From contig CM074855.1 in NCBI GenBank assembly GCA_037501455.1, positions 28,237,501 to 28,301,500 on the forward strand: a stretch of DNA of 64,000 nt, in the 5' to 3' direction. The position numbers were made by a program, and so were the translations under genes. Shown one piece after another: positions 46,385 through 58,200 of the stretch. Position 1 is the stretch's first letter. Each line of letters starts with the position of its first letter. This stretch comes from Lantana camara. Taxonomy: Eukaryota; Streptophyta; Magnoliopsida; Lamiales; Verbenaceae. Under the pieces are notes generated by a model. The model made no database searches, had not been told where the DNA came from, and saw only the letters and a program-made list of their open reading frames with translations.

Positions 46385-49355
46385 TGTAATGCCCCGCATT
46401 CTCGTACGAACAGGTAAGTGGTATGTGCGTTATTTCATTCCCTATTTGATTTAGATTCCATTTATACAATTGAATTGTTATAACATGAAATAGTTTCTCA
46501 AAATTTTGTTTGATGTTTTATTTGAATTGTAAATATATGAACGGACTCGTGTGATTGCGAATTTCATGAATTTGATGTTAAATGAATGAGATTATGTGAT
46601 TTTTGTATATTGAGGAGTTAATTGCAACTTATTTGAATGTTTTGGACTCAATTGGAAATTGAGTTTGGGCTTAATTGCCACTTTTTGAAAGTTTAGGGAC
46701 CTATTTAAATAATAGGCAACCCGGAACGGTTTTCTTAATATCTTGGGCCCCGAACCTCGAAATTGAGATCCATCTTCGACATTGAACTTGTTTCGACAAT
46801 TCCTAACCAGTGAACCTAACCTCACACCTTTTCAATCTCGTTTGAATTTCCGACGGAGCATATTTCAATTCACATGACCTTTTTGATAATACTTGACCCT
46901 TCAAATCCTTTTTGGATTCGGTTCGAACCGTATTTGACCCATTTCTTCATCCTTAAGAGCTGAATTTTCCTTCTTCTTGCTTCCATAATGATCGATAATC
47001 ATCCTTTCAAGAAGACAAGAGAAGCTCCAATAAACCCCATTCTTGATCAACCAAACCTTGAGTTCAAGATCAACCCTCATCCATACTTCTTCCAAGGTAA
47101 AGATAGATATGGAATCTCCTCATCTTCATCTATATTTTCATCCATAAGAAGCATGATTTATGATAAAAATTCATGAGGGTTAGTGATGAGCATGAATAGT
47201 TAAATAGAAGCTTGAATCTTATTAGGTGATAATCCATGGTTTAAATCGAGTTTTATTATAAGAAGTATGATCATTTCAGCTTCTCCATCATTTATATAAG
47301 CAAGGATTTAGTGTAAAGTGATTAAGCCTTTAATTGCCATTAATGGAGCTCTAAGCTCCTTGCATGAAACATGAAGAGAGAAATGGATGTTTTCAATGAT
47401 TTTGAATGAATCCTTATGTGGGAGATTGAAATATATGTTTTTCCTAATTTATTGTGATGATTTCATGTTAATTTTCAAGGTGGGATATTGGTTGTTGTTG
47501 CTGGAGCTCGAACAGGGGGGTGTGCATGTTTGTGTGTTCTTGGCGTGAGGAAGAAGAAGAGAAAATAGGGGATGATGTCTGGGCTTGTTAACGCCCGTTA
47601 ACCATTTTTGTACTAAGAAAGGTAACGCCCGTTACCTTCCCTCCTTCCTGAAGTTTTAAACGCCTGACCTCGTTAATGCCCATTACCTTTTTTGCCTACA
47701 AAAACCTTAACTCGCTTTAACCACCTTGGAGGAAGCTACTGCCGCTGTTAACCCCCATTAACACTTTTGGTCTGGAAATTGTTAACCCCCATTAACCCTG
47801 CAGAATGAGGTGATCAAGGGATATTTGTATAATTTAATTTGTTTCGTTTACGTAAAACGTTAACTTTGTTACGTGCTTAATGGGAGATGCACTTCATTAA
47901 GAATATGATACGTGTGCGAATATGAGTTGTTATTATGTATACGTGCATTAAGATTAAATGCTATCAATGTGATATTCAAAAGGAATTATATGTTTTAATG
48001 ATTATGAATGAATACGGTTCCGCCGTATATTGGATAAATGACTTGTTTATGTGTTTATATGAACGTAATTGCACTCATGATCATCTTCATCACATGTTAT
48101 TATCTCATATGCCTTCCATACCACGTTTATTGCATTACCAAGCGTCAAATATAGTCATTTGAGTCTCACACCAATTTTATTGCACAGATCTTGGTCAGGT
48201 TGGAGACGAGGCCGGACAGTGAGGTCCTTGTTTCATTCTTGTGGTAAATCAGGTGGGTTTTTCTTATATTAGTTAAACATATGACCCGATATACCCAATG
48301 TGCAGGTTTTCGGCCAATGTATATCTATAATTATATTGAATCTTTCAAGAGTCAATGTTTTCAAACGTAAAGCCCTTATTTTATGAGCCCTACCAAATGT
48401 TTTGGCAAAAATGGATTGAGCACAATGAATGGAGGCCCTGGGACTCAGTGTACGTGGCTATCCGGGAAAGCTCGGGCTGACGGTGATCCCCGTACACTAG
48501 TTCTACCAAACTACAGTGATACCGGACTTCACTAGAAGATTAGTGAAGGATGGGAACCGGGCTTTTGGGGATTCATGTACCCCACTAGCCATAATGAATG
48601 GGTGGTCGGGCCTTGTAAACCCATCTACTACCCGGAGGAAAAAGGAGTAAATGAATGATTGAACAAATGATCAATGAATGAGCACAAAAGATGATATGTG
48701 TGTGATCACAAATGATTAAAATGATTAAGGATACATAAGGTACAGGTTGGAGACTTAGCCACTCGCCAGCTTACGTATAATCTAAAGAATGAAATTTGAA
48801 TGTTATAATTTCATTCGTTGTATTTCTTGATTTATCCCACTTGGGAAATGTTTTAACACCTCGTTCGGAATTATAACTCGCATGCACTTGTTTAAATTCT
48901 GGATTATTATTATATTATGCCTGTTTTATACCCATCAGTCTGTCTAAGACTGAACCCAGAGTTGTTCAGTATCTCTTTTGCAGGTTGAGATTTGCTAGGA
49001 GAGAATACAAGTCTAAGAGAGAGTCTTGCATTAGTGTCTAGCGTTTCTTTATGTATACACTCATGCCTTCATCCCTTTTGGATATTATATGTATTATGGA
49101 GCGTATATGAATGATATGAGGCCATGTGAGGGCTGTAAAGTGATGTATCATGTAAATATAATATTTTATGCTTCTGCTTTTAATGCTTGCTCTGTTGAAT
49201 TATGCTTGAATGAATGGATAAGGGTTAGTCCTGCCTAGCTTAGTGTGTGTGTTGTGTCCCCATTCGCCATGATTTGGCACGTGTATGGAAATCCATTTCA
49301 TCTACGGGTCGGGTCTTGGTGCGGGGGATGTGACGTCTTGCGCTCGGGCGTTACA
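46385..49355 (+). repeat. 5' LTR of element C, 2971 bp
   Basis: TGTAATGCCCCG to GGGCGTTACA. Carries a donor-like CCAAG before GTAAAG (GT at 47097), a palindrome array (47587-47796), and the block TCTAC...GTGCGGGGGATGTGACG near its end, shared with the other Tekay LTRs. Confidence 0.85.
47587..47796. promoter_or_regulatory. Palindrome array in LTR C, six units
   Basis: Sixteen-mers start at 47587 (GTTAACGCCCGTTAAC, perfect), 47621 (GGTAACGCCCGTTACC, perfect), 47672, 47706 (degenerate), 47747 and 47781 (both GTTAACCCCCATTAAC). Spacing is 34, 51, 34, 41, 34, so three pairs each 34 bp apart. A weak extra copy may lie at 47656. Confidence 0.8.
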
Positions 49356-49571
49356 TCCTTAAGTGGTATCAGAGCCTAGTGTTGCAAAACCCGGGCTCTC
49401 GTGTCGTGTTGAGTCAGTTTAGGTCACACGGCATTAGGAACTACTTGTCAACGTGTTTCTGCTGCATCTTTTATGTGATTATGTGTATTATTTCTTGAAT
49501 ATTGATTGAAATACTTGCACCATCATGAATGGACTAAAACATCGCATGTATTCCAGTGTTTCTTCCTACAG

Positions 49572-49692
49572 AATACGTCCGAGAAGAGACCGAGAGAGAT
49601 CTCCAGGTCGTCATCATCGCCGGGATCATTCTCCTAATCCACAACCACCACATATGAACATGGAACATTTTATGGAGGCCGTATATAACTGT
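49572..49692 (+). pseudogene. Element C gag N-terminus, truncated by Athila insertion
   Basis: About 40 codons: R-P-R-R-D-R-E-R-S-P-G-R-H-H-R-R-D, then a P-rich segment and M-E-H-F-M-E-A-V. This matches the basic, His/Arg-rich gag start of A and B. The frame runs directly into the Athila LTR at 49693. Confidence 0.7.
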
Positions 49693-51221
49693 TGCAAAGG
49701 ATTTTACTACAGTTAAAAACCAATCGTGCAAGTGTACACTAACACACGCGTAGCACAATAGGATCGAATCCACAGGGAAGGGAAATCAATCACTACTCTC
49801 TATTCCTCTCTAATCTAAAGACTTAACTGAAGCAAGGGTTATTTCTATTAATCTACTAATGCAGAAATTAACAAGTAACTAGAATAAAATTGCAATTAAC
49901 AACTTAAACACGCGAATTAAATTCAGTAAACTAAAAAGGCAGGGGAAAAGCTTTGAATCATACAATCAAGAGCTGACGTGATACTTGTTTGACAAGTGTA
50001 ATCCTACAACCTAGTCACTTATATTTGAATTACATTCTCACGAGGTGAACCAAGTGCTTAATTAGTGTTCAATGTTGCTCTCGCAATCACCAATAGTTAA
50101 TTAAACCATAGAAACAAGACTAGTGTAATTCAGTATTCTAGCGGCTCGGCATGGAATAAGATTACTGTTGTATAAGCTAGGACCAAATCTCTTTGTACCC
50201 TACAACTTACAAGTATTGAAAACAATCCAAATCACCATAAATCTCTTAATTTATAGGCAATTCTGAGACATGCTAAGGTTGCCCAAACCATTGCAATTCA
50301 AATTACGTCCGCTTTCAAAACTAAGAATCGTACAAGTCATTCAAGCATTACATCAAACATATATCATGCATTCATCATCACTCCTCTAGCCTTAGAGAAT
50401 TAGCTACTCATAGTAAAGGCAAAACTCAGAAAACTAAACGAAATTGCATTAAAATGAATCATAGTCATCAAATCCAAACAAAGTCTAGAAAATAAACTCA
50501 TAAACATTCTAATAATTCCAGAAAATTAAATCTCTCACACGAAAACTGAATTTAGGCAGAATTAGTTTGAATTATAAAGCAGTAAAACTAGAAAAAGGAA
50601 TTAGTCTCAATTGATTTGTCTGAATTCTCTGAGAAATCTCTTGAACTCTCCCACAACAGCCTTCTTCTCTCTCTTCCCCTGAACTCGTCTGTCTCTCCTC
50701 TCTCTCAAAAAGTCCTCAAAACGCGCATATATACTAACCCTAAAATCTCTCGCCGACAGGGGTAACGGGTGTTACCTGTCCCCATGCAATTCTTGTTAAC
50801 GCCCGTTAACCGGATGAATCGTGTCAGCGCTTATATAAGTAGTAACGGGGGTTAATGCTTTTCTTCAGTGAAAAGGTAATGGGCGTTACCACTCCTTCTC
50901 CAGAATTCATCTCCTCCTGTGGCTTTAAACGGGCATTACTGAATCTGTGCTGCCAGGGAGTAACGGGCGTTAATCCTTTGAATCGTCCCGTGCAGTGCTC
51001 CTGTGTTCGTTAACGGGAGTTACACACAGTGTGCTATTGTATGGTAACGGGGGTTACCACCATTCTTTCCTCAAAACATGTGAAATCGTTATGCTTTGCC
51101 GTTTCGTAACTCCAATTCTAAAATTACCTAAAATGGGCCAATTTAAGCACATAAACACATCAAACAACACAATTTGTCATCAAATTAACGCTAAAAAATC
51201 ATGTAATTTCAACATACAACA
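49693..51221 (-). repeat. Athila 3' LTR, 1529 bp
   Basis: On the minus strand it runs from TGTTGTATGTTG to ATCCTTTGCA. Minus-strand TATA-like sequences are at about 50725-50735 (GTATATATG) and 50830 (TTATATAAG). The 3' side carries the CCCTGTGGATTCGATCC phrase common to Athila/Tat LTR ends. Confidence 0.8.
50761..51058. promoter_or_regulatory. Palindrome array in Athila LTR, eight units in four pairs
   Basis: Sixteen-mers start at 50761, 50795, 50841, 50875, 50925, 50959, 51009 and 51043. Spacing is 34, 46, 34, 50, 34, 50, 34. Examples are GGTAACGGGTGTTACC, GTTAACGCCCGTTAAC and GGTAACGGGGGTTACC. The array is in U3, upstream (in the minus sense) of the TATA-like sequence at 50730, so a promoter or enhancer role is possible. 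Confidence 0.85.
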
Positions 51222-52398
51222 AAATCCCCCACACTTGAATATTGCTCGTCCTCGAGTAATACGAAAATTAAGAAAACACATCCTCATCAAACCCTCTCCT
51301 CTTAGCAATCATCAAACCTTCACCTAAACAAGTCTAGCTAATCAAATCAAATACTCATAAATATGAAATCTTCAAAATTTAGTATGAAAAGTAAACCCTT
51401 GTGCAGTGTGTGAGTCAAACGATACAATGTACAAAAATTAGAATGACCACTTCACAATTTCCTCCTAAGCTCTAATCATCAACTTCGGAACACACTCTTC
51501 GCACCTATCTCCACTAATGGAATTAAATCAAACCTTTGAATCGGTAGGTCTTTCGAGCTTGTAATGTAGGCTTAGGGTAAGGTTATGGAAATTTGGATCA
51601 AGTGACTACTCACCAAGCTTACATCATTTAATCTAATCAAAACACGAACACTTCTATTCACCATTACCACGAAAAAAATATTATCCCAACTCTTCAATTG
51701 AATCCCACACTTTCAAATTCACACTTCGCATAATCTTATTTTTCTCTTCTTTGCTCTTTCTCTTTTCATATCTTTTCTTTTTCTCATTATTTTTCTTTCG
51801 TTTGCTCTTTTTCTTTTCATATCTTTTCTTTTTGCACACTAGCTCCTCACTCTCAATCACAAGAATAACTACAGAAGGGGTCTAAGAATAGATAATTACC
51901 ATACAAATTCAAATGAGCAAGCCTTGGTGAACAAAATTATCAAGGTAGGTATTTCTATGTTGTGCTTTGGCTTATAATATGGCTACAAAAATCTTTGCAC
52001 AACAATTAGGCTCAGCGGGGTCAATAAGATTACGTTATTTAGTGAAAAACGGCTAAATAGAAAGGCTTAAAATCCTCAAACAACAAATGCCTACTTCACT
52101 TCCTTAGTCTTTCATTAACTCAAAATTTCGCCTCAATAGGACTAAAGTGCATCCTAATCAAATCCTAGACTCATTCGAAAATTATCAACTCATCTCTCTA
52201 AGTTAAGTATATTATTTCGTTCAAAAGTGCTCAAAATATAAGCGCATACTAACACTCTAAACCATCAAATCGCATGCAACTTTCCTCAATTCAAAAAGCC
52301 CAACTTATTCTAGCAAAAGCTCAACAATCAAACTACGAAGAAAAAGTTCAAAATGAGAAAAAATTTTCAAAAATTTTCAAAATTACTCGAATTTTAGC
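51222..52398 (-). other. Athila 3' non-coding internal region
   Basis: No coding segment. Begins (plus sense) CCCCCACACTTGAATATTGC. A very similar phrase, CCCCCACACTTAAACTTTGC, recurs at 62531 on the other side of Tekay B. Confidence 0.6.
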
Positions 52399-52403
52399 AA
52401 ATT

Positions 52404-55044
52404 TGTAACGCCCCAATTTCCGGAAGTTCAGGTAAGCACTCCACGAGCGGGTCTTCGGGAGTTGGGAGGTTAAAATTACCTGTTTGTTCATTTAATTACA
52501 AGTTTCATCATATTACTTACCATATGTTCCCATACATTTATATGAAATATCATTTATATGAATTATATGAAATAAGTGAAATAAGTGCCATATTTGTATT
52601 ATATGATCCTTAATTGTCCCTTATGTGAAATTGTGTAATGAGTGTATACCATGACTTGAAGTTAATTGCATCAATTGTTAGAAATTATACTTATGTGCAT
52701 CAATTTAAATAAGCAAGGGACTTTTATGCAAATAAGGGTGAATCACATATTTCCATACAAGACTTAGGATATATCATGATTTCCACATTATTCCATTCAT
52801 TTCTTCTATATTCCAAGAACAAAAATCCCACACACACACACCTAGTGGATTACGGTTTTTACACCAAGAAGAGAAGGAGATTTCATTTCAATTTCAAGCT
52901 AGATTCTTGAAGGATTCTTGAAGATAGAAGCATCATTAACCTCATATCATCATCTCATCCACCATCTCTTTGATTCAAGGTAGAACTTGATGGTTTTGTA
53001 AAATTCTTGAATATGTGATCAAGCATGGACTTATGAATTTGTTGATGAATTCTTGCATGATTAGAGTAGAAAGTATGATACTAATCTTTTGGAGTAAGGA
53101 TTGCATGAAAATATGGGGTTTCATGGAGATTAGAAGCATGATCAAATATAGGGGTTTCAAGCTTGATCTTTGCCATTTTAATGTTTATTTCTTGGTTAGT
53201 TTGATGAATACTTGAAGTATGATGTTTATTGGATGAGTTTCAACATTTGTTATGGTTGGAATTTGGAGATATTGTGGTTTGGAGTTGGTTTGTGCATGGA
53301 AACCCCTGTTTTTACCCTGTTTTTCTGTCACGCACAGGTGACACGGGCGTGTCACCTTTGCTTTGTTTTGGGTGACACGGGGGTGCAGGTTGGCTGGGGC
53401 GGTTTTCTGTACCGTGACACGGGGGTGTCACGGCTTAGTGTAATATGGTGACACGGGCGTGTCACTTTCCTGCATTTTGCCCAACTTCGGACGAACGCCA
53501 TTTTCACCTCGGTTTGAATTAGAAAGCGTGCCATATAGCGTTGGAAAGGTCTATGTGTCTACTTTCATTCCCAACAAGCAAAAGTCAATTCCCACTTCTA
53601 GAATTTAAGATATTCCAGTTTTCCCACAACATGTACATTTCCCAAAATTGTCAAGTGTTCCTAAACTTCACCAAAATCTTTCCTATTGCATTTCTTTTAC
53701 TTTCTTGGTTTCCATATGTGAATTATATGACTTTTATGCCCTATTTGATCATTATTATCTCAAATTGCTAAATTGAACATGTCATGATCATTATTGATTG
53801 AAATTGTATAAGTAACATTATTGGAACATGCCGTTCGTCTTCGTTGGTTCATAGGGGTAGAGTCTTATGTACACTTGTCCCTTTGTTACACAGATCACGG
53901 TCCGGGAGACGAGGAACACGCTCCATAAGGTGTATCCTTTCTTCTTGTGTTGGTAAAGGTGAGGTTATTTCTAATTATATTGAACCCTACAACCCTATGT
54001 GGCTTTGGACCAAAACAAATAATTATATCTATAGTTTTCTGAAAAAATTGAATTATTCCTTTATTGTTTGATTGGTATTGTACCGAGTTATGGAATTGAT
54101 ATTGAATTGGATTGATTGATTGTTTTGGCGAGTAAAACATGTTCACAGAGGGCCCGAGGGTAGTGTATTGAGCCAACCGGGAAGGCAAGGGCCGACGGGC
54201 AACTCTTGCACTATCCTCACCAAATTGCGGGATGACCCCTGAATCCACTAGGAGATTAGTGGAGGAAGGAGTTCCGGGTATAGGGAATCATGAACCCTAT
54301 ACTCAATGAGATTGGATGGCGGGGCCTTGCAATCCCCCATCACCCGGAGGAAGAAGGATGGATTGATTGAAACTGTCTATTTGTGCACTGAATTGATTGC
54401 CTGATCACTTAATTGATAAAATGGAATTAATGTACACTGTCGGAGATTGGTTGGAGATTTGCCCTCACTCGCCGGGCCACTGATTATTGAATTGTATTGA
54501 AATAACTGAATTGAAAATGGAATGATTGTAACCTCGGGCGAGCTTTGTTTATTTATTAAACTAATATTGTTTATGAAAATCTTACCCGAGTTTACAATTT
54601 GCATGGTATTTGCGCTTTTAAATTATAACCCTCACTCAGTCTTTCATAGGCTGACACCTCACAACTTTCAGGTCATGAAGATCGCGTGCTAGGCGGGATT
54701 TGAGTCCATTTTACGCTTTTGGGAGTCTAGCGTTGGTCTTTTGTATTTTGGTACATGTTATGAGCACTTGGAACTTTTGGTGAACTTGACTAATATCTAT
54801 ATATCATGACCTATGTTTGATAACTGACGGATGGTGATGTAATTATGTAATGGAGTAATGTATAACTTTATGCTTCCGGTTTTATTTTGGATTGTTGTAT
54901 TATATGAGGGTATCCCGCCTAGCTAGGGTTATGTTTTATTGTCTCCCGTTCGCTATAGGCTTGATTCATGTATGGGTGCCCGTTCCATATGTGGATTGAA
55001 CTATAGTGCGGGGGATGTAGTGCCCTTGCGTTAAGGGTGTTACA
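52404..55044 (+). repeat. 5' LTR of Tekay B
   Basis: TGTAACGCCCCAATTTCC to AAGGGTGTTACA. Donor-like CAAG before GTAGAA (GT at 52980) and palindrome array at 53336-53466. Confidence 0.95.
53336..53466. promoter_or_regulatory. Palindrome array in LTR B (5' copy), four units
   Basis: Cores ACGGGCGT or ACGGGGGT start at 53343, 53377, 53419 and 53453, spacing 34, 42, 34. Unit 1 is a perfect 22-bp palindrome with 10-base arms (GGTGACACG and its inverse around GG, plus one further pair). Unit 2 has a degraded right arm, unit 3 a GGGG centre, unit 4 nine-base arms. Confidence 0.85.
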
Positions 55045-55052
55045 TCCTAAGG

Positions 55053-55064
55053 TGGTATCAGAGC
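55053..55064 (+). other. Primer binding site of Tekay B
   Basis: TGGTATCAGAGC, complementary to the 3' end of initiator methionine tRNA, eight bases after the LTR. It primes minus-strand DNA synthesis. Confidence 0.9.
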
Positions 55065-55287
55065 CCGGTTGCAAAACCGAGGTTCTAGTGTCGTGTCATG
55101 TCGAGTCTAAGTCGTACGGCATAGGACTACTTGATTAATTGCGAGAATTGCATAATGATTGAGTTTACTTGGATTTGTCTGAATTACTTGAATTATTTGA
55201 ATTATGTGATTTATGTGAACTATGAGTTTATTCCACTCATCTGCACTTGTTAATCGAACATGCATGTACAGTGTTTTGAATTTCAGG

Positions 55288-58200
55288 ATGCCACGTGGGA
55301 GGCCTCGTAGAGAGCATTCTCCGGGACACAGGCATCACCATCATGAGCATGTTCCTCCACCTCCACCCCCTCAAGCACAACCACAGGATTTCCTAAATTC
55401 TATGGTTCAACTAATAGATCAGAGACTGCGGGATTATGTGCCTCCTGCACCACCGGCTCCTCCAGTAGCACCACCGGCCCCGATTTCAGCTATATTAAGG
55501 GAATTTCAAAATCAACACCCGCCCAGATTCTTTAAAGGGAATGATATGCAAGCTGAGCAGTGGCTTAAGGAAGTAGAAAGAATTTGGGCTCTTATTCCTT
55601 GTGATTCAAGAGAGAAGGCCCGGTGTACTCTTACTTTAATCCAGGGAGAAGCTTATTCGTGGTGGGAAAGCACCAAGATCGTTCTTGACGCGGCCGGAGA
55701 AGAGGTTACTTGGGAAGTGTTAGTGCGGGAATTCAAGAACAAGTTCATTCCACCCTCTTCACGCACCCGAAGGCTCAAAGAGTTTACAGAGCTTAAACAA
55801 GGAGGGAGATCCGTGTCCGAGTACATAGCAGAATTTGAAAGGTTATCCAAGTATGCTCCCAATATTACCGGCGATGATTTCCATAAAGCTATGCAGTTTG
55901 TTCAAGGACTAAGGCCGGACATTCAAGCGGCGATCGAAGCGGTTAATACTAGCACTTGGAAAAAGGCTACTCAAAAGGCCTTAAAGGTGGAAGATTCAGT
56001 CAATGCACGAAGGTCTTCTTACCGGTCAGGACAAGGCTCAGGATCGGGATCGAGAGTGGGATATAATCCGGGCAAAAGGCCAATTATTCAGGGGACAGCT
56101 CCTCCACAATCTAAGGGTCCAATGAAGAAGTTTAAACAACAAGGGCCGACTCAGAAAATTTCTCAGCCTTCTAGTGTACCACCGCCTCCCGAGAAACCAA
56201 AATGTACCTTCTGTGGACAGCCTACTCATCACTATGATAATTGCAGAAGGCGTCTCGGGTTGTGCCTCATTTGTGGGGATGCCGATCATCGAGTGGATAC
56301 ATGTCCGGATCGCCGGGATCAGCCTGCCGGGGGTCAGAGGCCGATGATTAGAGCCCGAGCCTATGCTTTGGAAGGAGAGGAAGCGGATCCTGATATAGAC
56401 CCTGCAGCCGTGGTGGAAGGTACTATTTGCATCCATGGCACGAACATACATACTTTATTTGATCCGGGAGCTACCCACTCCTTTATTTCCCGTGCTATTT
56501 CTGTGAATTTGCCTTTATGTGTTACTTTATCTTCTGCTTATTATCATGTTAGTACTCCTTTCGGTGATAGTATAGAAACTAACCGGGTTTTTCGAGCGGT
56601 GCCGGTGAGTATTGAGGGTCGAGTTTTCTCTACGGATTTTATTGAATTGCCAATGTCACGCTATGGATCTATATTGGGGATGGATTGGTTGTTTGAGCAT
56701 AATGCCACCGTGGATTGTCGAGCCAAGAGAGTCCGGTTGGGTTCAGATGTTATTACTGGTTGGAGTTCGAAATCGGTACCTCTATTATCTTTTGCAGAAG
56801 CTCAGAAATTGGTTCGTGACGGGGCTACGGGATTCATAGCTTATATACTTAATCGACCCAAGGATCAGGTAAAATTGGAAGAAACGGAGGTTGTTAAGGG
56901 ATTTCCCGAAGTGTTTCCGGAAAAATTGGATTCGTTGCCACCAGAGAGAGAAATTGAATTTGTGATCGACTTATATCCGAATGCCGAGCCGTATTCCAAG
57001 ACTCCATATCGGATGGCTCCGGCGGAATTGAAAGAATTGAAAGTCCAACTTGATGCTTTATTGGAAATTGGGTATATAAGACCGAGTTCGTCACCGTGGG
57101 GAGCGCCGGTATTGTTTGTAAAGAAAAAGGATGGTACTTTGAGGATGTGCATTGATTATCGGGAATTGAATCGGATGACAATTAAGAATAAATATCCTCT
57201 TCCCCATATCGAGGAGTTGTTTGATATACTCCAAGGATCCAAAGTATATTCGAAACTTGATTTGAGACAAGGTTATTATCAGTTACGGATCCGAGCCGAA
57301 GATATTCCAAAAACGGGTTTTAATACAAGATATGGGCATTATGAGTTCATGGTTATGCCGTTCGGTTTGACAAATGCTCCCGCCGCCTTTATGGATATGA
57401 TGCATAGGATTTTCCGGCCGTTCCTTGATAAGTTTGTGGTTATCTTTATTGACGATATTTTGGTTTTCTCCAAGTCGGCCGAAGAGCATGCCAGGCATCT
57501 TGAACTTGTGTTGAGAACTTTAAAGGAACATCAATTATTTGCCAAGTTCAGTAAGTGTGAGTTTTGGATCGATCGGGTATCGTTCTTGGGGCATATAATT
57601 TCGGGAAACGGGTTGGAAGTTGATCCTTCCAAGATCGAGGCCGTCTTGAAGTGGGAGAGACCTAAGAATGCCTCCGAGATTAAGAGTTTCTTGGGATTGG
57701 CGGGGTATTATAGGAGGTTTGTTCAAGATTTTTCTAAAATTGCCGCTCCTTTAACTCGGTTGACTAAGAAAGATGTTAAGTATGATTGGGATGACAAGTG
57801 TGAGACAAACTTCAATGAGTTAAAGAAGAGATTGGTGTCAGCTCCGGTTTTAGCTCTTCCAGACGGGTTAGAAGGATATGCAGTTTACACGGATGCATCT
57901 AAAGAAGGTTTGGGATGTGTTTTAACTCAGAAGGGCAAGGTTATCGCTTATGCTTCCCGAAAGTTAAAGGATTATGAAAAGAATTATCCGACACATGATC
58001 TAGAGCTTGCAGCGGTGATATTCGCACTTGGAAAATGGAGACATTACTTATATGGAGTATCTTTTGAAATTTTCACGGATCATAAAAGTCTCCAATATCT
58101 ATTCACCCAGAAAGATCTTAACATGAGACAACGAAGATGGATGGAACGGTTAGAAGATTATGACTGTGTAATCAAGTATCATCCCGGGAAGGCTAATATA

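Larger units (their letters stand above)
46385..49692 (+). mobile_element. Tekay-like LTR retrotransposon C, 5' part
   Basis: LTR 46385-49355, primer site TGGTATCAGAGC at 49364-49375, leader, and the first codons of gag (49572-49692). An Athila element then interrupts it. The remainder must lie beyond 64000. The gag start resembles A and B (R-R-D-R-E-R-S-P-G-R-H-H), but the expected ATG reads ATA, after acceptor CTACAG. Confidence 0.8.
49693..52403 (-). mobile_element. Athila-type retrotransposon, 3' part (continues at 62466)
   Basis: Minus orientation. The 3' LTR is 49693-51221, with the polypurine tract (AAGTGTGGGGGATTT on the minus strand, 51222-51236) adjoining it. About 1.2 kb of non-coding 3' internal DNA follows, up to the insertion of Tekay B. 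The element resumes at 62466 and leaves the window. It sits in the gag of element C (left flank ACTGT). Confidence 0.8.

Noticed and set aside
46901..47176. Overlapping open frames in LTR C
   Set aside because: No domain; they cross the donor-like site of the leader and are not shared with LTRs A or B.
50761..51058. CRISPR-like array (short repeats at regular spacing)
   Set aside because: Plant LTR context, palindromes of 16 bp with varying sequence, alternating 34/46-50 spacing and no cas genes; not CRISPR.
53015..54604. Multiple short open frames in LTR B, repeated identically at 60431-62020
   Set aside because: They recur because the LTRs are duplicates; none shows a domain, and the Arg/Thr/Pro-rich ones come from the palindrome array.
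55053..55064. tRNA-Met match suggesting a tRNA gene
   Set aside because: Only the 12-base primer binding site complementary to the tRNA end is present; no cloverleaf. The same holds at 31779, 32059, 36570 and 49364.
56038..56451. Minus-strand open frame inside Tekay B gag
   Set aside because: Antisense shadow of the gag-pol coding sequence.
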